Assembly: GCA_011391085.1 (NCBI GenBank)
Contig: JAABRD010000004.1
Location: forward strand, 62,001 to 126,000
Direction: 5' to 3'
DNA: 64,000 nt
DNA from: Thiotrichaceae bacterium
Lineage (GTDB): Bacteria; Pseudomonadota; Gammaproteobacteria; Beggiatoales; Beggiatoaceae
Shown piece after piece: positions 15,822-24,368 of the stretch. The position numbers and the translations under genes are program-made. The notes beneath the pieces are model-generated. The model was not told the origin of the DNA and did no database searches. It saw nothing but the letters and a program-made list of their open reading frames with translations. The stretch's first letter is position 1. Each line of letters begins with the position of its first letter.

Positions 15822-16845
15822 TAACCTTCAACCTAATCCAACCTATATCACCCTGAATACGATGGAAAAATTTGCCGGTCAACTGCGTTGGAAAGTAGGA
15901 CTGGGAACCCTTCCCTGTATTCGGACTCGTGTGGACAAGCGATGCACATTTTGCGGATTCAAAGATTTAGAAAATCCACTGCCAGCCGATGAAGTTGACA
16001 CCGTCTTTCAAAATCTCTTAAAACGTACGACGACAGACACGGTGAACAGATTGGAATTATACGTGTCTGGCAGTTTTTTTGACGATGTCGAAGTCTCCCC
16101 CAAGTCACGCCTGGCCATTTTACGCACCTTCAGTGACACTCAAATACCTGAAATTCTGATTGAATCGCGTCCAGAATTTATTCATGCCACCTATTTAAAT
16201 GCGTTGACCACTGTCGTAGAACCGGGCCGTGTAACAGTAGGCATCGGTGTCGAAACCATGGATGATAAGACTAGAAAACCCTTATTAAAAGGGACGACCA
16301 CCAAAAAAATTATTCAAAGCATTCGGTTAATAGCCGAGACAGGCATGAATTTTCAAGCCTACTTGCTGTTAAAACCTCCCCGTGTCAGAAGTGATCGGGA
16401 AGCCGTCCACGGTTTTATGAGAGATGTGCAGACCTTAATCGACGTGACGCAAGATCAAGCCTGTACTTTAACTATCGCAGTTCAACCAACCTTTGTCGCA
16501 CATAATACCGTTCTTGTACCAGATTTCGAACAAGGTCAGTTTCGACCTGTTTGGTTATACACGATCGCGCTGGTATTGCAGAAGTTGCAGGCCATGAAAG
16601 CCGAGAATCCACGACTTAGAATTATTTTAGGCAATGAAAATGACAATGTGGACGTGATCGCACTGCCGGCCAATTACACACACCCAACCGCATATCAGCC
16701 TTGTCCATGTAGCCCCCAAATACGCGAACATTTACAACACGCCAACGAATCAGAACAGGATTTGGAAAGAGTTCTTCACCAACTCTTGAAAACCTCTTGT
16801 GCGTGTCAATCACTTTGGCAAGCTGAAATGGAGGGCGTGTGGTAG
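15814..16845 (+). CDS. Radical-SAM enzyme, Elp3/RaSEA-like
   Basis: The ATG at 15814 has an AGGAG site 9 bp upstream inside the ATPase gene; the frame opens earlier at 15742. The cluster motif is CIRTRVDKRCTFCGF (C-x8-C-x2-C). Further blocks SGSFFD, ESRPEF, VGIGVET, AYLLLKPP, QPTFVAHNTVL and RPVWLY match by memory the archaeosine-synthase partner RaSEA (COG1244-type, Elp3-like). The C-terminal Cys pairs (CPC, CAC) fit a second metal site. RaSEA acts on lysine-preQ0 tRNA in archaea; what a bacterial homologue modifies is unknown. Translationally coupled to the ATPase. Confidence 0.8.
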   Translation: MNNNLQPNPTYITLNTMEKFAGQLRWKVGLGTLPCIRTRVDKRCTFCGFKDLENPLPADEVDTVFQNLLKRTTTDTVNRLELYVSGSFFDDVEVSPKSRLAILRTFSDTQIPEILIESRPEFIHATYLNALTTVVEPGRVTVGIGVETMDDKTRKPLLKGTTTKKIIQSIRLIAETGMNFQAYLLLKPPRVRSDREAVHGFMRDVQTLIDVTQDQACTLTIAVQPTFVAHNTVLVPDFEQGQFRPVWLYTIALVLQKLQAMKAENPRLRIILGNENDNVDVIALPANYTHPTAYQPCPCSPQIREHLQHANESEQDLERVLHQLLKTSCACQSLWQAEMEGVW

Positions 16846-16968
16846 TGATAGCCAACCCTCAACCAACCCAGGAATCCAAAGCGAAGCTTTGCTATAGACA
16901 ATGTCAAAGAAACTCAGTTTCTGGCCACCGTTGATTTCAGATGAGTTGCGTAAGTCCTAACCTGATTG

Positions 16969-17121
16969 GGTAGTGATGCAATCTGGGTGATATTCAGGTT
17001 GCCCTCACCTTCGGCCCCACGCCCGTAGGGAGAAAACCACGGGTGCCGCCTGTCTCCCCACGCCCTCTGGGAGAGGGGCCGGGGGTGAGGGGAAACATAT
17101 CACCCACATTGCATCTCTACC
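16969..17121. mobile_element. R1 MITE-like element overlapping ampD 3' end
   Basis: The ends are GGTAGTGATGCAAT and ATTGCATCTCTACC (one mismatch). The core hairpin is longer than in other copies. The element supplies the last five codons (EMQCG) and the stop of ampD. Confidence 0.8.
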
Positions 17122-17660
17122 AAATTATACAATTTCCCCCACTCAAACGCCGGCCCAGGGTCCGTTTTGCGACCTGGGGCAATCTCACTATGCCCCACGA
17201 TTCTCTCCTCTGTTAACACAGGCCACGCCTGTTGCAATATCTTGATAATCTTAGCAAGTTGTTGATATTGTACTTCTGTATAAGGAATATTATCACATCC
17301 TTCCAATTCAATTCCAATCGAAAAATCGTTACACGTCGAACGTCCTTGAAAATGAGAAACGCCAGCGTGCCAAGCCCGTTGTTGAAAGGACACATATTGC
17401 GTCACCTCTCCCGTGCGTCGGATTAATAAATGTGCCGAAACTCGCAAATTGGCAAGGTGTGCAAAATAAGGATGGGTGTCCTTATCCAACGTTTGCGTAA
17501 ATAATTGGTCAATATAAGGTCCTCCAAATTCCCCCGGCGGTAAACTGATGCCATGAATGATCAATAATTCAATCTCCAGGCCGGCGGGACGCGCATCACA
17601 GTGGGGCGAGGGATAATGACGGATTCCTTCTAACCAGGACTTGTTTATATCTAATTGCAT
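17100..17660 (-). CDS. ampD: 1,6-anhydro-N-acetylmuramyl-L-alanine amidase
   Basis: This 186-aa cytoplasmic Zn amidase of peptidoglycan recycling has the zinc ligands His in LLIIHGISLPPGEFGG, His in VGHSEIAPGRK and Asp in TDPGPAFEW, with Glu in GIELEG. It releases the stem peptide from anhydro-muropeptides, lowering the AmpC-inducing signal in species that have one. Length and motifs are complete. Its C-terminal residues EMQCG and the stop come from the adjacent R1 element, so the original end was lost without touching the catalytic core. Confidence 0.93.
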   Translation of the reverse strand: MQLDINKSWLEGIRHYPSPHCDARPAGLEIELLIIHGISLPPGEFGGPYIDQLFTQTLDKDTHPYFAHLANLRVSAHLLIRRTGEVTQYVSFQQRAWHAGVSHFQGRSTCNDFSIGIELEGCDNIPYTEVQYQQLAKIIKILQQAWPVLTEERIVGHSEIAPGRKTDPGPAFEWGKLYNLVEMQCG

Positions 17661-17712
17661 CGTTTTTCTCTTCTAACATTAATCTCACATTCCATCACCA
17701 GCTAAAGCCTCA

Positions 17713-17822
17713 ATGTCATTAAGTTAAGGTAGGGTGCGTCCCACGCACCATGTTTGAAACCGCACGGCGCCTACCGTGGTGCGTAGGACGCACCCTACCC
17801 AACGCGCTTAACTTAATGGCAT
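17713..17822. mobile_element. R3 element containing an R4 element, set in an R2 arm
   Basis: R3 ends ATGTCATTAAGTTAAGG and CTTAACTTAATGGCAT enclose an R4 palindrome (17729-17798) with ends GTAGGGTGCGTCC and GGACGCACCCTAC. Outside lie R2 pieces GCTAAAGCCTC and GGAGGCTAAAGCCTCTAGTCC. The same order of nesting recurs at 26825 and 53774. Confidence 0.8.
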
Positions 17823-17868
17823 GGAGGCTAAAGCCTCTAGTCCAGCGGTAGTTCTGGCTAAAGCCTCA

Positions 17869-19290
17869 TCAACACCTTTCCCCCGCCCGTTGCAACCTCC
17901 CCCGCGCCCTCTCCATTCCTAACAAAGGCAACACATGCACCATTTCTGGCCCATGTGTCTCCCCCGTCAAAGCGGCCCGTAACGGCATAAATAACGTCTT
18001 CCCTTTCTTCCCAGTCCGGTCTTTTAATAACGCTACCCATTTTTTATAATCCGCTTGCGTCTCCCCCAACGTCTTCACTGCCTCCTCAAAAAACGCCATC
18101 CCAGCTTCGACTATCACGGTGTGCGCGTCTGCTTGAATCTGCCAATCTTCTGTGAAAAAAATCTGGGCCAAGTGTAACGCATCCTGGGGATAGACCACAT
18201 TGGGGCGAACCGCTACGATAAATTCTGCACGGGCGGAAGTAGGCACGATGGCCTGGACTGCCTCCCCCATCCATTGCCACAACTGTTCTTCAGTCGTATG
18301 AGACACGGCGACTTGTTGCCAATGATGTAATTGTTGTTCATCAAAGTGGGCGGGGGCCCGTCCTAAACGTTCTACCGAAAATTCTTGGGCTAAGGCCGAT
18401 AAAGATAAGAAATGGTCATGGGAACAGGTATGCCCTAAACGCGCTAAATAATTGACCACGCCTTCGGCTAACCAACCTTGACTTCTTAGTTCTTGAACAC
18501 TTTGACTCCCATTGCGTTTGGACAATGGGGTACCGTCATTGCCTAAGATGAGAGAGATATGTCCATACTGTGGAATCGGCAACCCTAATGCTTGTAAAAT
18601 CAATTGCTGACGCGGCGTATTGGCCAAATGGTCTTCTCCTCGTAAGACGTGAGTAATCCCCATTAACGCATCATCCACTGCATTGCAAAAGAAGAAGGCC
18701 GGCGTTCCATCAGCCCGTCGAATAATAAAATCGCCCAAATCGTCGCAAGCAAATTTTTGGGGACCACGCACCAGGTCCGTAAATTCCACTGTTTGCCCCC
18801 GCGGTACGCGAAATCGTAGCGTCGGTTGCAACCCTTTGGCCAGTTTGGCGGCAATGTCAGCGGGACTCAAACGGGCACAAGTGTCTGCATACCGCGGTGC
18901 TTGGCCTGCGGATTGTTGGACTCTCCGGGATAACGCGAGTTCTTGAGGACTACAGAAACACGGATAGACAACTTGTTCTAGCTGTTCCAACTGGGCGTAA
19001 TATTTTGCATAAGTTTCACCTCGTTGCGATTGATAATAAGACGTTTCTTCTCCTCCCACTAGCGGTCCCTCTTGCCAGTCTAAACCTAACCAACGAAGGT
19101 CTTCCAACAGTTGACGGGCGAAGTCTTCCTGACTCCGTTCTATGTCAGTGTCTTCAATGCGTAACAAAAAGATGCCACCTTGTGAATAAGCATAGAGGGC
19201 GTTAAACAAGGCCGTGCGGGCGTTGCCCAAGTGCATCAAGCCGGTGGGACTGGGGGCGAAACGAGTTTTGAGTCGAATATGGGTGTTCAT
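17869..19290 (-). CDS. gltX: Glutamate-tRNA ligase
   Basis: This 473-aa class I synthetase has the HIGH-equivalent MHLGNARTALF after RFAPSPTG, RIEDTD, and PLSKRNG as the KMSKS-equivalent loop. It charges tRNA-Glu with glutamate. Length is typical of discriminating GluRS. The last residues (RAGERC) run up to a repeat arm, and the stop lies 4 bp from it. A second GluRS elsewhere cannot be excluded. Confidence 0.93.
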   Translation of the reverse strand: MNTHIRLKTRFAPSPTGLMHLGNARTALFNALYAYSQGGIFLLRIEDTDIERSQEDFARQLLEDLRWLGLDWQEGPLVGGEETSYYQSQRGETYAKYYAQLEQLEQVVYPCFCSPQELALSRRVQQSAGQAPRYADTCARLSPADIAAKLAKGLQPTLRFRVPRGQTVEFTDLVRGPQKFACDDLGDFIIRRADGTPAFFFCNAVDDALMGITHVLRGEDHLANTPRQQLILQALGLPIPQYGHISLILGNDGTPLSKRNGSQSVQELRSQGWLAEGVVNYLARLGHTCSHDHFLSLSALAQEFSVERLGRAPAHFDEQQLHHWQQVAVSHTTEEQLWQWMGEAVQAIVPTSARAEFIVAVRPNVVYPQDALHLAQIFFTEDWQIQADAHTVIVEAGMAFFEEAVKTLGETQADYKKWVALLKDRTGKKGKTLFMPLRAALTGETHGPEMVHVLPLLGMERARGRLQRAGERC

Positions 19291-19348
19291 AGTTTAATGG
19301 AGAATGGAAAATGAACCTATCCAAACATGGAAAGTTAATGTAGTTAAT

Positions 19349-19432
19349 GTAGGGTGGATTAAGCGAAGCGTATCCACCATCCCAAAAAATGCAAAAAATA
19401 CTGGTGGATACGCTTCGCTTAATCCACTCTAC
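19349..19432. repeat. R4 palindromic element
   Basis: The ends GTAGGGTGGATTAAGCGAAG and the complement ending in CCACTCTAC surround a short centre. An almost identical palindrome is inside the composite at 26926-26999. It overlaps the last 4 bp of the TPR-glycosyltransferase frame. Confidence 0.75.
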
Positions 19433-20850
19433 ATTAAAGAAAAATTCCTTAACTGAATGGCATTGCGGCTAAAGCCTCTAGTCCCGTTTGAGTCATTCTC
19501 ATTATTCATTATTATTTCCTTGACCACTCTAACAAATACCTCCTCCCAATCTCCCAAACGTTGTTGCCGAAACAATCGCATCGTTGGATACCAAGGACTG
19601 TCTTCGCGGTTCATCAACCAACGCCAATCGGAAGCAAAGGGTAATAACACCCAAACTGGTTTCCCCATCGCCCCAGCTAAATGGGCAACGGCGGTATCGA
19701 CAGAAATCACTAGGTCCAAACAGGCAATGACCGCGGCAGTTTCACTAAAATCGGTTAATTCCTGGGTTAAGGAAGTCAGGTGGAGACCTTCTGGCACAAG
19801 TTGACCGGCCGCGTCTCCTTTTTGCAAACTGAACAGGGCGAGAGAAGATAACTTTGCTAATGGTGCAAAGTGGGTGAGAGAACAAGAACGTTTGCCGTCA
19901 TTTTCATGTCCTGGACTCCCGGCCCAAACGATTCCAACGTTGAGTTGCTGATAACTGAAACGCGAACGCCATTTTTCGACCTTCTTCCAATCTGGATAGA
20001 GATAGGGAACGTGGGCTGGAATCGTCTCTAATGTGGTTGCAAACAGATTGGGCAAACTTAATAGAGGAGTCCATACGTCGAAAGCCACTTGAGATAACTC
20101 TTGTGCTTCGTTCACCACGATAAGTTTATGCACACCGGCCACTTTGTCAAGCAATGTAACCAGCGCAGGTTGACAAACCAAAATCACTGTGCCACCCTTG
20201 ATAAGAGAGAGATAACGAATAAACTGTAGAGTATCTCCAAATCCTTGTTCCCAATGTACAAGAAGTCGTCGCCCTAACAGCGGTGTGCCATCCCAACGTG
20301 GACGAGGTAATTCGATAATTATATCCCTTGTACCCATTCGCCATTCGTGTGCTTGCCAGCCTTCCCTCAAAAAACCAGATTTTAACAAAATCATGGCAGA
20401 GGAAAAATGGATTTCTGCATTATTTGGTTGCAAATGCAAGGCTTGCCGACAATGTTGTAAAGCCGCCTCCAAATTATTCTGGGCCAATGACAAGTGACCC
20501 ATCTGGCGAAACGTCTGTGCATCCTCTGGTTGAATACGCAAGACTTGTTGATAACAAGTCATCGCCTCTTCGAATTTGTCTTGGGCGAAATAAATATTGC
20601 CCATGTTGCCATACACACTTGCACAATCGGGCCAGAGTTGCAATACTTTCTGATAACAGGCTAAAGCATCCTCCCATTTTTTTTGCACTTGTAACACATT
20701 GCCCAAATTACCGTAAGCATGGGCGTCGTCTGGTTGCAGACGTATGGCCTCTTGAAAATGGAACTGGGCGGCATCCAGATGGCCTTGGTTAAAAAGTTCT
20801 TGACCGAGACAATGGTATTCCGTTGCGGACTGAGATGGTAGTATACTCAT
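19429..20850 (-). CDS. TPR-repeat protein with GT9-like glycosyltransferase domain
   Basis: In this 473-aa protein the N-terminal ~145 residues hold four TPR repeats (AYGNLGNVLQVQ, VYGNMGNIYFAQ, TFRQMGHLSLAQ). The C-terminal part has the heptosyltransferase-like donor site (VISVDTAVAHLAGAMGKPVW) and LLVHWEQGFGDTLQF. Such TPR-GT proteins are common in cyanobacteria and sulfur bacteria and are thought to modify proteins or cell-surface glycans. The acceptor is unknown. The final ~22 residues (GTRGFSRNAIQLRNF...) are encoded by R2/R3 repeat arms, so the original C-terminus has been replaced. Confidence 0.82.
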   Translation of the reverse strand: MSILPSQSATEYHCLGQELFNQGHLDAAQFHFQEAIRLQPDDAHAYGNLGNVLQVQKKWEDALACYQKVLQLWPDCASVYGNMGNIYFAQDKFEEAMTCYQQVLRIQPEDAQTFRQMGHLSLAQNNLEAALQHCRQALHLQPNNAEIHFSSAMILLKSGFLREGWQAHEWRMGTRDIIIELPRPRWDGTPLLGRRLLVHWEQGFGDTLQFIRYLSLIKGGTVILVCQPALVTLLDKVAGVHKLIVVNEAQELSQVAFDVWTPLLSLPNLFATTLETIPAHVPYLYPDWKKVEKWRSRFSYQQLNVGIVWAGSPGHENDGKRSCSLTHFAPLAKLSSLALFSLQKGDAAGQLVPEGLHLTSLTQELTDFSETAAVIACLDLVISVDTAVAHLAGAMGKPVWVLLPFASDWRWLMNREDSPWYPTMRLFRQQRLGDWEEVFVRVVKEIIMNNENDSNGTRGFSRNAIQLRNFSLM

Positions 20851-20882
20851 AAATTAACACACGGTGATATTTTTTTAAAGAG

Positions 20883-20891
20883 TGATATAAT
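20883..20891 (+). promoter_or_regulatory. Extended -10 box TGATATAAT
   Basis: The same promoter-like box as in the toxin island lies 164 bp upstream of the UPF0175 antitoxin, with a hairpin in between. Confidence 0.4.
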
Positions 20892-20902
20892 ATATTAATG
20901 TC

Positions 20903-20937
20903 TAGCTTTACTAAACTTTTGAGGTTTAGTAAAGCTA
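20903..20937. repeat. Perfect hairpin in leader of UPF0175/DUF3368 pair
   Basis: Fourteen-base-pair arms TAGCTTTACTAAAC/GTTTAGTAAAGCTA enclose a 7-nt loop. In the 5' leader it could control the operon or stop read-through. Confidence 0.6.
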
Positions 20938-21054
20938 ATTGTCGATAACCTTTTGCAGTATAAAACTATGATGTATGTGATAAATATGAGGTATATGAGG
21001 TATGTTGTGATGACTTCATAATATGTTCTATACTGATTATAAAGGAGAATTCAA

Positions 21055-21387
21055 ATGAAATTCTACCCATACCAAAACGAAAATGATTTCTCAGGAGGAC
21101 GGCAGGCACCCACCTTAGAAATCCCAAAGGAAATTTCCGTTAATTATCCAACTGTTAAGGAACTCAAACAAACGCTATATGAAGACATGGTGGCAAGCGA
21201 GTTTCAAAGAGGTCATCTGTCCATACGACAAGGGGCCGCATTATTGGGTCTCACTTATGAAGAGTTTATGATAGATTTTTTGGGTGACCGGCAAATTTCC
21301 TTTATTAATGGGGAACCCAACGAACTGGCGGCTGAATTTCAGCAAGAACAACTTTGGCTAGAAGAAGCTTGTGGCAATCTCTCATGA
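21055..21387 (+). CDS. UPF0175-family antitoxin
   Basis: This 110-aa protein has the UPF0175 pattern: LEIPKEI, then an acidic helix, HLSIRQGAALLGLTYEEFMDFL-like helix-turn-helix, ending in a negatively charged tail. UPF0175 proteins are predicted antitoxins partnered with DUF3368 PIN-like toxins, and such a toxin follows with a 4-bp ATGA overlap. A good AAAGGAG site precedes the ATG. It should bind DNA and repress its operon, by family knowledge. Confidence 0.8.
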   Translation: MKFYPYQNENDFSGGRQAPTLEIPKEISVNYPTVKELKQTLYEDMVASEFQRGHLSIRQGAALLGLTYEEFMIDFLGDRQISFINGEPNELAAEFQQEQLWLEEACGNLS

Positions 21388-21830
21388 CGGTCATTTCTAA
21401 TTCCAGTCCACTGATTGCGTTATCGCAAATTCACCAATTGTCCTTGCTTCAACACTTGTTTCAGAAAGTGTATATTCCAGAGACCGTGTTTCAAGAAACG
21501 GTGCTACAAACGCGGAACCTTCTGCAAAGAGAAAACATCTCAAGGGCGATAGCAGAACATTTTATCGTGGTTGCCCAGCCGCAAAGTAATTATCCGTTTA
21601 AAAGAACCATTGATAAAGGTGAAAGAGGAGTATTGAATTTAGCGTTTGATAACCATGCCGATTTTTTGATAATGGATGATAAAAAGGCTAGGAATGAAGC
21701 CCAAGAATTGGGTTTTAAAGTATTAAGAACTTGTACTCTGCTGAAACGTGCAGAACAGTTGAAACTGATAGATTCTCACAGCATTCTCCTACAAGCACTG
21801 GCAGACCTCAAGATTTATTTGCCGAAATAA
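21384..21830 (+). CDS. DUF3368 PIN-like toxin
   Basis: This protein starts MTVISNSSPLIALSQI, the DUF3368 signature (SNSSPL replaces the usual first PIN Asp region). A Glu in PETVFQETV, DKGERGVLNLA and LIMDDKKAR complete the acidic set. It is 148 aa. Members are predicted RNases of type II pairs. An in-frame start at 21354 is rejected because 21384 gives the ATGA overlap with the antitoxin and the conserved N-terminus. Confidence 0.82.
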   Translation: MTVISNSSPLIALSQIHQLSLLQHLFQKVYIPETVFQETVLQTRNLLQRENISRAIAEHFIVVAQPQSNYPFKRTIDKGERGVLNLAFDNHADFLIMDDKKARNEAQELGFKVLRTCTLLKRAEQLKLIDSHSILLQALADLKIYLPK

Positions 21831-21837
21831 TTTTTTC

Positions 21838-21958
21838 GGTATAGATGCAATGTGAGTGATTTCTCTGTAGGGGCAACTCTTGTGGTTGCCCATGGTGGCA
21901 GATTTCAAGGGCAACCAAAAGGGTTGCGCCCCTACCTCACTCACATTGCATCACTACC
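21838..21958. mobile_element. R1 element with a different core
   Basis: The R1 ends (GGTATAGATGCAATGTGAGT and its counterpart) are kept, but the core is GTAGGGGCAAC.../GTTGCGCCCCTAC instead of the CCCTCACCCCCGG hairpin. The ends, not the core, define the family. It begins 8 bp after the DUF3368 stop. Confidence 0.8.
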
Positions 21959-21992
21959 AACTTTTCATCAGTTAGTTGTGATGCGAAAACCA

Positions 21993-22028
21993 CGATGGAG
22001 TCCCAAAACATGTTTTGGGACTCCATCG
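21993..22028. repeat. CGATGGAGTCCCAAAAC palindrome
   Basis: A perfect 36-bp palindrome, 77 bp upstream of the TsaP-like start. It may end transcription from the toxin pair or be a plain dispersed repeat. Confidence 0.6.
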
Positions 22029-22104
22029 TAGATAGAATCGCACACAAGGTATCATAATACATCATACAAATCACAGTCAGTCAACCATTCATCATAAAAA
22101 ATTT

Positions 22105-23013
22105 ATGTCCCCCAAAACCCTTTATCTCTCCCTTCTCATACCATTCACGTTACTGGTCAATCCACTGACCTACGCCCAATCTACCCCCTCATCTCCTTCT
22201 CCCGCCACGGAGGAAGAGTCACCGCTTCCCCGTAAGCCATCACAGACGCTTGTCAGACCCACGGTTAAATTATCTCCTCAAGAACGCACGATTGAACAAA
22301 AACGGCCTATTCCTACTATTCCTAACGAGGCCATTCATCAATTCTTGAATCGTCCTCGGGTTATCACGCCCGCAGATATGGAAACGACTGGTTACATCGT
22401 TGACAATGCAGACCGGTCGGTACTTTCTACGGCGGGGACCAAAATTTATGCCTTGAATTTGGAAGCCCCGGGCAAACACAAAGATTACACCATATTAGGT
22501 CTTGGAAAGGCTTTTTACAATCCTGGTGAAGAGGAGGTACTGGCTTATGAAGCCACTTATCTGGGCGATGCCATTCTGGACAAAATTGGCGAAGCTGGTG
22601 AACCAGATACGTTGATTATTACCAACGCTGTGCATGAAATTGAAAAGGGTGCCCGACTGATTCCTACCACCGAACAACCTGTCGTCGAGGATTTTTACCC
22701 GCATTCGCCGGCTAAATTGGAAGACGCCTGCATTGTTGGTGTCGTAGATGATCCAAAAGAAATTGGTCAATATCAAATCGTGGTCATCAACAAAGGGAAA
22801 GACGAAAAACTGGAAAGAGGTCATATCTTAGTTGTTCATAAGAGTGACCCCCCAATTGAGGATGCGGTTGACAAGAACCAAGACAACATCCATTTACCTA
22901 TCCGGCAAGCTGGCACCCTGCTAATTTTTAAAGTGTTTGACAATATTAGCTATGCACTAGTGTTGAAGTCCACCTTGCCCATTAACCTCTTTGATAAAGT
23001 CGCCGTCCCTTGA
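22105..23013 (+). CDS. TsaP/FlgT-C-like exported protein without LysM domain
   Basis: This 302-aa protein has an N-terminal signal peptide (SLLIPFTLLVNPLTYA), a Pro/Ser-rich linker (~25-80) and a C-terminal domain containing GYIVDNADRS, GRAFY-like GKAFYNP, ERGHILVVHKS and RQAGTLLIFKVFDNISYALV. This C-terminal part matches TsaP, the secretin-associated pilus protein usually encoded before dprA. TsaP normally has an N-terminal LysM peptidoglycan-binding domain; here that place is low-complexity sequence. The identity comes from the C-terminal motifs and the dprA neighbour. It overlaps dprA by 4 bp. Confidence 0.72.
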   Translation: MSPKTLYLSLLIPFTLLVNPLTYAQSTPSSPSPATEEESPLPRKPSQTLVRPTVKLSPQERTIEQKRPIPTIPNEAIHQFLNRPRVITPADMETTGYIVDNADRSVLSTAGTKIYALNLEAPGKHKDYTILGLGKAFYNPGEEEVLAYEATYLGDAILDKIGEAGEPDTLIITNAVHEIEKGARLIPTTEQPVVEDFYPHSPAKLEDACIVGVVDDPKEIGQYQIVVINKGKDEKLERGHILVVHKSDPPIEDAVDKNQDNIHLPIRQAGTLLIFKVFDNISYALVLKSTLPINLFDKVAVP

Positions 23014-24185
23014 CACCTCAAACCACTCAAGCAGAATACTGGTTAGCCTTAGCCCGTGCGCCGGGGGTGGGCCCCATGACTTTCATTCGTCTCCTCAAAT
23101 ACTTTGACAATCCTCGTAATGTGTTTGACGCAGGCCCTTTGCAATGGCAGGCCCAGGGTCTCAAATCCGATCTCATTGACTATCTCCTCCATCCCGACTG
23201 GGGTGCAGTCGAAAAGGATATGCAATGGTTGGAACAGCCAGAGAATCATTTGTTGACCTTGACGCACCCAGATTATCCTCCGCGTTTACGAGATATTCAC
23301 GACCCACCGCCGCTGTTATTTGTACATGGTGATGTCACGTTACTATCGAGTTTACAATTGGCTGTGGTGGGTACTCGCAATTCCAGTGAACGAGGGAAAC
23401 GACTCGCTTGGGAATTTTCTGACTATCTCTCCTCCAAAGGTTTTACCATCACCAGTGGTCTCGCCCTGGGCATTGACGCGGCTTGCCATGAAGGTGCTTT
23501 GCATGGTAGCGGAAAAACGATTGCGGTAGCAGGCACTGGATTAGACCGCGTATATCCCGCCCAACATCGTGACCTCGCCCATCGAATTGGCAAAACTGGG
23601 GCGTTGGTTTCCGAATTTCTGCTAGGCACCGTGGCTAAACCAACTAATTTTCCGCGTCGCAATCGTATCATTAGTGGTTTGAGTGTGGGCACCTTGGTGG
23701 TCGAAGCCCCGTTACACAGTGGCGCTTTATATACTGCCTACCAAGCGTTGGAACAAGGACGAGAGATTTTTGCTATTCCCGATTCTATCCAAAATCCACT
23801 TGCAAAAGGTTGTCATAAATTGATTAAAGACGGTGCCAAATTAGTGGAAACGGCAGTTGACATTATAGAAGAGTTACTCAATCATTTTCCTACGTTGTCC
23901 TTGCAAACGTTATCCACCTCTTTGTCAAATTCAGAACCACTGGTTCGCCCTTCCTCCACTCCGCCTACCACACCTCCTGTGGTTTCTCTCCCAGGCTTGG
24001 ACGATGTGGAGTCGGAAGCGGATTATATTAATTTACTCAAACATTTAGCAATCGCCCCCACCTCGATTGACAATTTAGTGGAACTCAGTGGCTTGACAGC
24101 GGAAGCGGTTTCATCTATGCTGTTAATCCTTGAACTACGTGGCATCGTGACCTCTCTAGCGGGGGGGCGATATGCGCGAAAGTGA
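23010..24185 (+). CDS. dprA: DNA-processing protein DprA
   Basis: This 391-aa protein has an N-terminal SAM-like region, a Rossmann core (VVGTRNSSERGKR, SGLALGIDAACHEGAL, FPRRNRIISGLS) and a C-terminal winged helix (~325-390). It loads RecA onto incoming single-stranded DNA in transformation. The start is TTG at 23010 inside TTGA, overlapping the upstream stop, so translation is coupled. The length matches the family. Confidence 0.92.
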   Translation: MTPQTTQAEYWLALARAPGVGPMTFIRLLKYFDNPRNVFDAGPLQWQAQGLKSDLIDYLLHPDWGAVEKDMQWLEQPENHLLTLTHPDYPPRLRDIHDPPPLLFVHGDVTLLSSLQLAVVGTRNSSERGKRLAWEFSDYLSSKGFTITSGLALGIDAACHEGALHGSGKTIAVAGTGLDRVYPAQHRDLAHRIGKTGALVSEFLLGTVAKPTNFPRRNRIISGLSVGTLVVEAPLHSGALYTAYQALEQGREIFAIPDSIQNPLAKGCHKLIKDGAKLVETAVDIIEELLNHFPTLSLQTLSTSLSNSEPLVRPSSTPPTTPPVVSLPGLDDVESEADYINLLKHLAIAPTSIDNLVELSGLTAEAVSSMLLILELRGIVTSLAGGRYARK

Positions 24186-24238
24186 CGGCCATCACCCCTG
24201 GCCCTAATGCCATTAAGTTAAGAAATTAAGACACTGGT

Positions 24239-24314
24239 GGACTAGAGGCTTTAGCCGGTGGGGGCGCCGTTAAAAAAAAGGTGGCACCACCCCACCGGCT
24301 AAAGCCTCTAGTCC
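24239..24314. mobile_element. R2 MITE-like element (with R3 left end upstream)
   Basis: R2 arms surround a short core (GGTGGGGGCG...CCACCCCACC). A lone R3 left end (ATGCCATTAAGTTAAG) lies at 24207-24222. The gap between dprA and topA contains no smg gene. Confidence 0.8.
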
Positions 24315-24368
24315 CCCCGTTCCCGCAGTCTAACCCTTTTTCCCAACTCAACCGAATCCGTTAACACC

